A stretch of 6,133 nt of DNA, taken from NCBI GenBank assembly GCA_021810815.1, contig JAJZHR010000159.1, positions 1-6,133 on the forward strand. Reading direction: 5' to 3'. Within the stretch, counting starts at the first letter, position 1, and the number at the start of each line of letters is the position of its first letter. Position numbers and translations under genes: made by a program. Below are positions 5,240 to 6,133 of the stretch, piece by piece. Source of the DNA: Acidobacteriota bacterium (lineage in GTDB: Bacteria; Acidobacteriota; Terriglobia; Terriglobales; Acidobacteriaceae). The notes under the pieces were generated by a model. It was not told where the DNA came from, did no database searches, and saw only the letters and a program-made list of their open reading frames with translations.

Positions 5240-6040
5240 ATGCGCTTCGACATTCTTACGATCTTCCCGGAGTTCTTCGATGGGCCGTTTCGCTACGGCG
5301 TTCTGAGCCGAGCTGCGAATGCCGGGCTGGTGGAGATCGGGATGCACGATCTGCGCGCCTTCACGCATGACCGCCACAAGACGGTGGACGACCGCCCGTT
5401 TGGCGGCGGCGAGGGGATGGTGCTGAAGGCGGAGCCGATCTTCGCCGCGGTGGAGTCTCTCGGCGTGGCTGCGAAGGCGGAGCGCGATCCGAGGAGAGAG
5501 ACGGTGATTCTGCTGTCGGCGCAGGGGCGGCGCTTCACCCAGAGCGTGGCCCACGAACTGGCGCAGCTTGAGCGCGTGGTGCTGCTCTGCGGAAGGTACG
5601 AGGGAGTGGATGAGCGCGTCAACGATCTGCTCGCGGACCGCGAACTCTCGATCGGGGACTATGTGCTGAGCGGCGGAGAGCTGGGAGCGGCGGTGATTGT
5701 GGATGCGGTGACGCGGCTGCTGCCGGGCGTTCTGGGGAACGCGGATTCGGCGCGGTTTGAGAGCTTTGGGAGGGCGGACGCGGCGCTGGATTCGCTGGAC
5801 GAGGTTCCGCGGTCGATGCACGGGTCGGGCGGTCTGCTGGATTATCCGCACTACACGCGGCCTGCGGAGTTTCGCGGAGTGCCGGTGCCGGAGGTGCTGG
5901 CAGGCGGGGATCATGCGGCGATCCGGAAATGGCGGAGGGAGCGGGCGCTGGAGAAGACGTTTCGCAACCGGCCGGATTTGCTGGCAGAGGCGGATCTGAC
6001 GCGGCATGATAGGGATTTCCTGGAGCGTCTTGGCCGGTAG
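5240..6040 (+). CDS. trmD: tRNA (guanine-37-N1)-methyltransferase
   Basis: A 266-residue SPOUT-class enzyme that uses S-adenosylmethionine to form m1G37 in tRNAs, preventing +1 frameshifting. The N-terminus MRFDILTIFPEFF is the family signature and fixes the ATG at 5240, although the frame opens earlier at a TTG (5222). The trefoil-knot motifs are LLSAQGRRF (91-99), LLCGRYEGVDERV (115-127) and SIGDYVLSGGE (137-147). GLLDYPHYTRP (198-208) and the C-terminal HAAIRKWRRE helix are also present. Two oddities stand out. The residue aligning with the catalytic Asp of E. coli TrmD (D169, in EDSF) is Glu174 in FESF. A stretch of about 21 residues (177-197) replaces about two residues before GLLDYPHYTRP, in the flexible linker between domains. 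The reading frame is otherwise intact. The usual upstream neighbours rpsP and rimM are absent; serB sits there instead. No clear Shine-Dalgarno is seen, so translation may be coupled to serB. Confidence 0.96.
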   Translation: MRFDILTIFPEFFDGPFRYGVLSRAANAGLVEIGMHDLRAFTHDRHKTVDDRPFGGGEGMVLKAEPIFAAVESLGVAAKAERDPRRETVILLSAQGRRFTQSVAHELAQLERVVLLCGRYEGVDERVNDLLADRELSIGDYVLSGGELGAAVIVDAVTRLLPGVLGNADSARFESFGRADAALDSLDEVPRSMHGSGGLLDYPHYTRPAEFRGVPVPEVLAGGDHAAIRKWRRERALEKTFRNRPDLLAEADLTRHDRDFLERLGR

Positions 6041-6097
6041 CAGTTCGCCGCCAGAGGGATTCCGCTCGCATTTCGGGAAAATTCGGCGGATTTCATG

Positions 6098-6127
6098 TAA
6101 ACTAGGGGTTCGACTTCTCGATAGGAA
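6098..6127 (+). promoter_or_regulatory. Promoter/RBS-like signals for a gene starting at or beyond the window end
   Basis: TAAACT (6098-6103) is a -10-like hexamer, identical to the one before the histidine kinase. It is followed by AGGAA at 6123-6127, which would be a good ribosome-binding site for a start codon near 6134, the first base after the window. No strong -35 lies 16-18 nt upstream of the hexamer. The stretch 6041-6097 shows no gene or convincing terminator. In many bacteria rplS follows trmD, so ribosomal protein L19 is the natural guess, but nothing of it is visible. Confidence 0.35.
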
Positions 6128-6133
6128 TCTACG

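Noticed and set aside
4877..6007. 376-codon minus-strand frame across the end of serB and most of trmD
   Set aside because: It is an Arg/His/Pro-rich antisense shadow in the complementary codon register of trmD with no domain signature.

Overview
The window looks like chromosomal DNA of a GC-rich Gram-negative bacterium, most likely Acidobacteriota (Terriglobia/Acidobacteriaceae-like). This assignment is inferred from a YpdA-family flavoprotein typical of bacillithiol-using lineages, the style of the proteins, and weak or absent Shine-Dalgarno sequences. I have no database match behind it. Almost all sequence is coding and most genes look like housekeeping genes. I see no mobile element, CRISPR array, tRNA or rRNA.

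Layout: (1) 1-536 (+) is the 3' end of a class B penicillin-binding protein, best read as PBP2/MrdA, carrying the KTGTAQ motif. (2) 537-605 is a short convergent gap with an imperfect hairpin. (3) 606-2597 (-) is a membrane-bound PAS-containing sensor histidine kinase with no response regulator in view. (4) 2718-3740 (-) is a YpdA-type FAD/NAD(P)H oxidoreductase on the same strand, upstream of the kinase. (5) 3741-3941 is a divergent intergenic region. It holds a candidate ypdA promoter, a small dyad and an unusually structured segment that can fold as a three-way junction with alternative pairings. (6) 3942-5231 (+) is SerB, phosphoserine phosphatase, with two N-terminal ACT-like domains. (7) 5240-6040 (+) is TrmD, tRNA (guanine-37-N1)-methyltransferase, 8 bp after serB. 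(8) 6041-6133 is non-coding to the window edge, with a -10-like box and an AGGAA that suggest another gene (perhaps rplS) starts at or just beyond the end.

How they work together: serB and trmD are almost certainly co-transcribed, giving serine synthesis and tRNA m1G37 modification in one unit. ypdA and the kinase may share a transcript but each also has a promoter-like -10 box ending 6-7 nt before its ATG, the pattern expected for leaderless mRNAs. The most notable points are the structured ypdA/serB intergenic element, the loss of the characteristic YpdA cysteine together with a CPAC motif elsewhere in that protein, and a TrmD with Glu where the catalytic Asp is expected plus a local insertion of about 19 residues. 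I do not see a clear new multi-gene system here.
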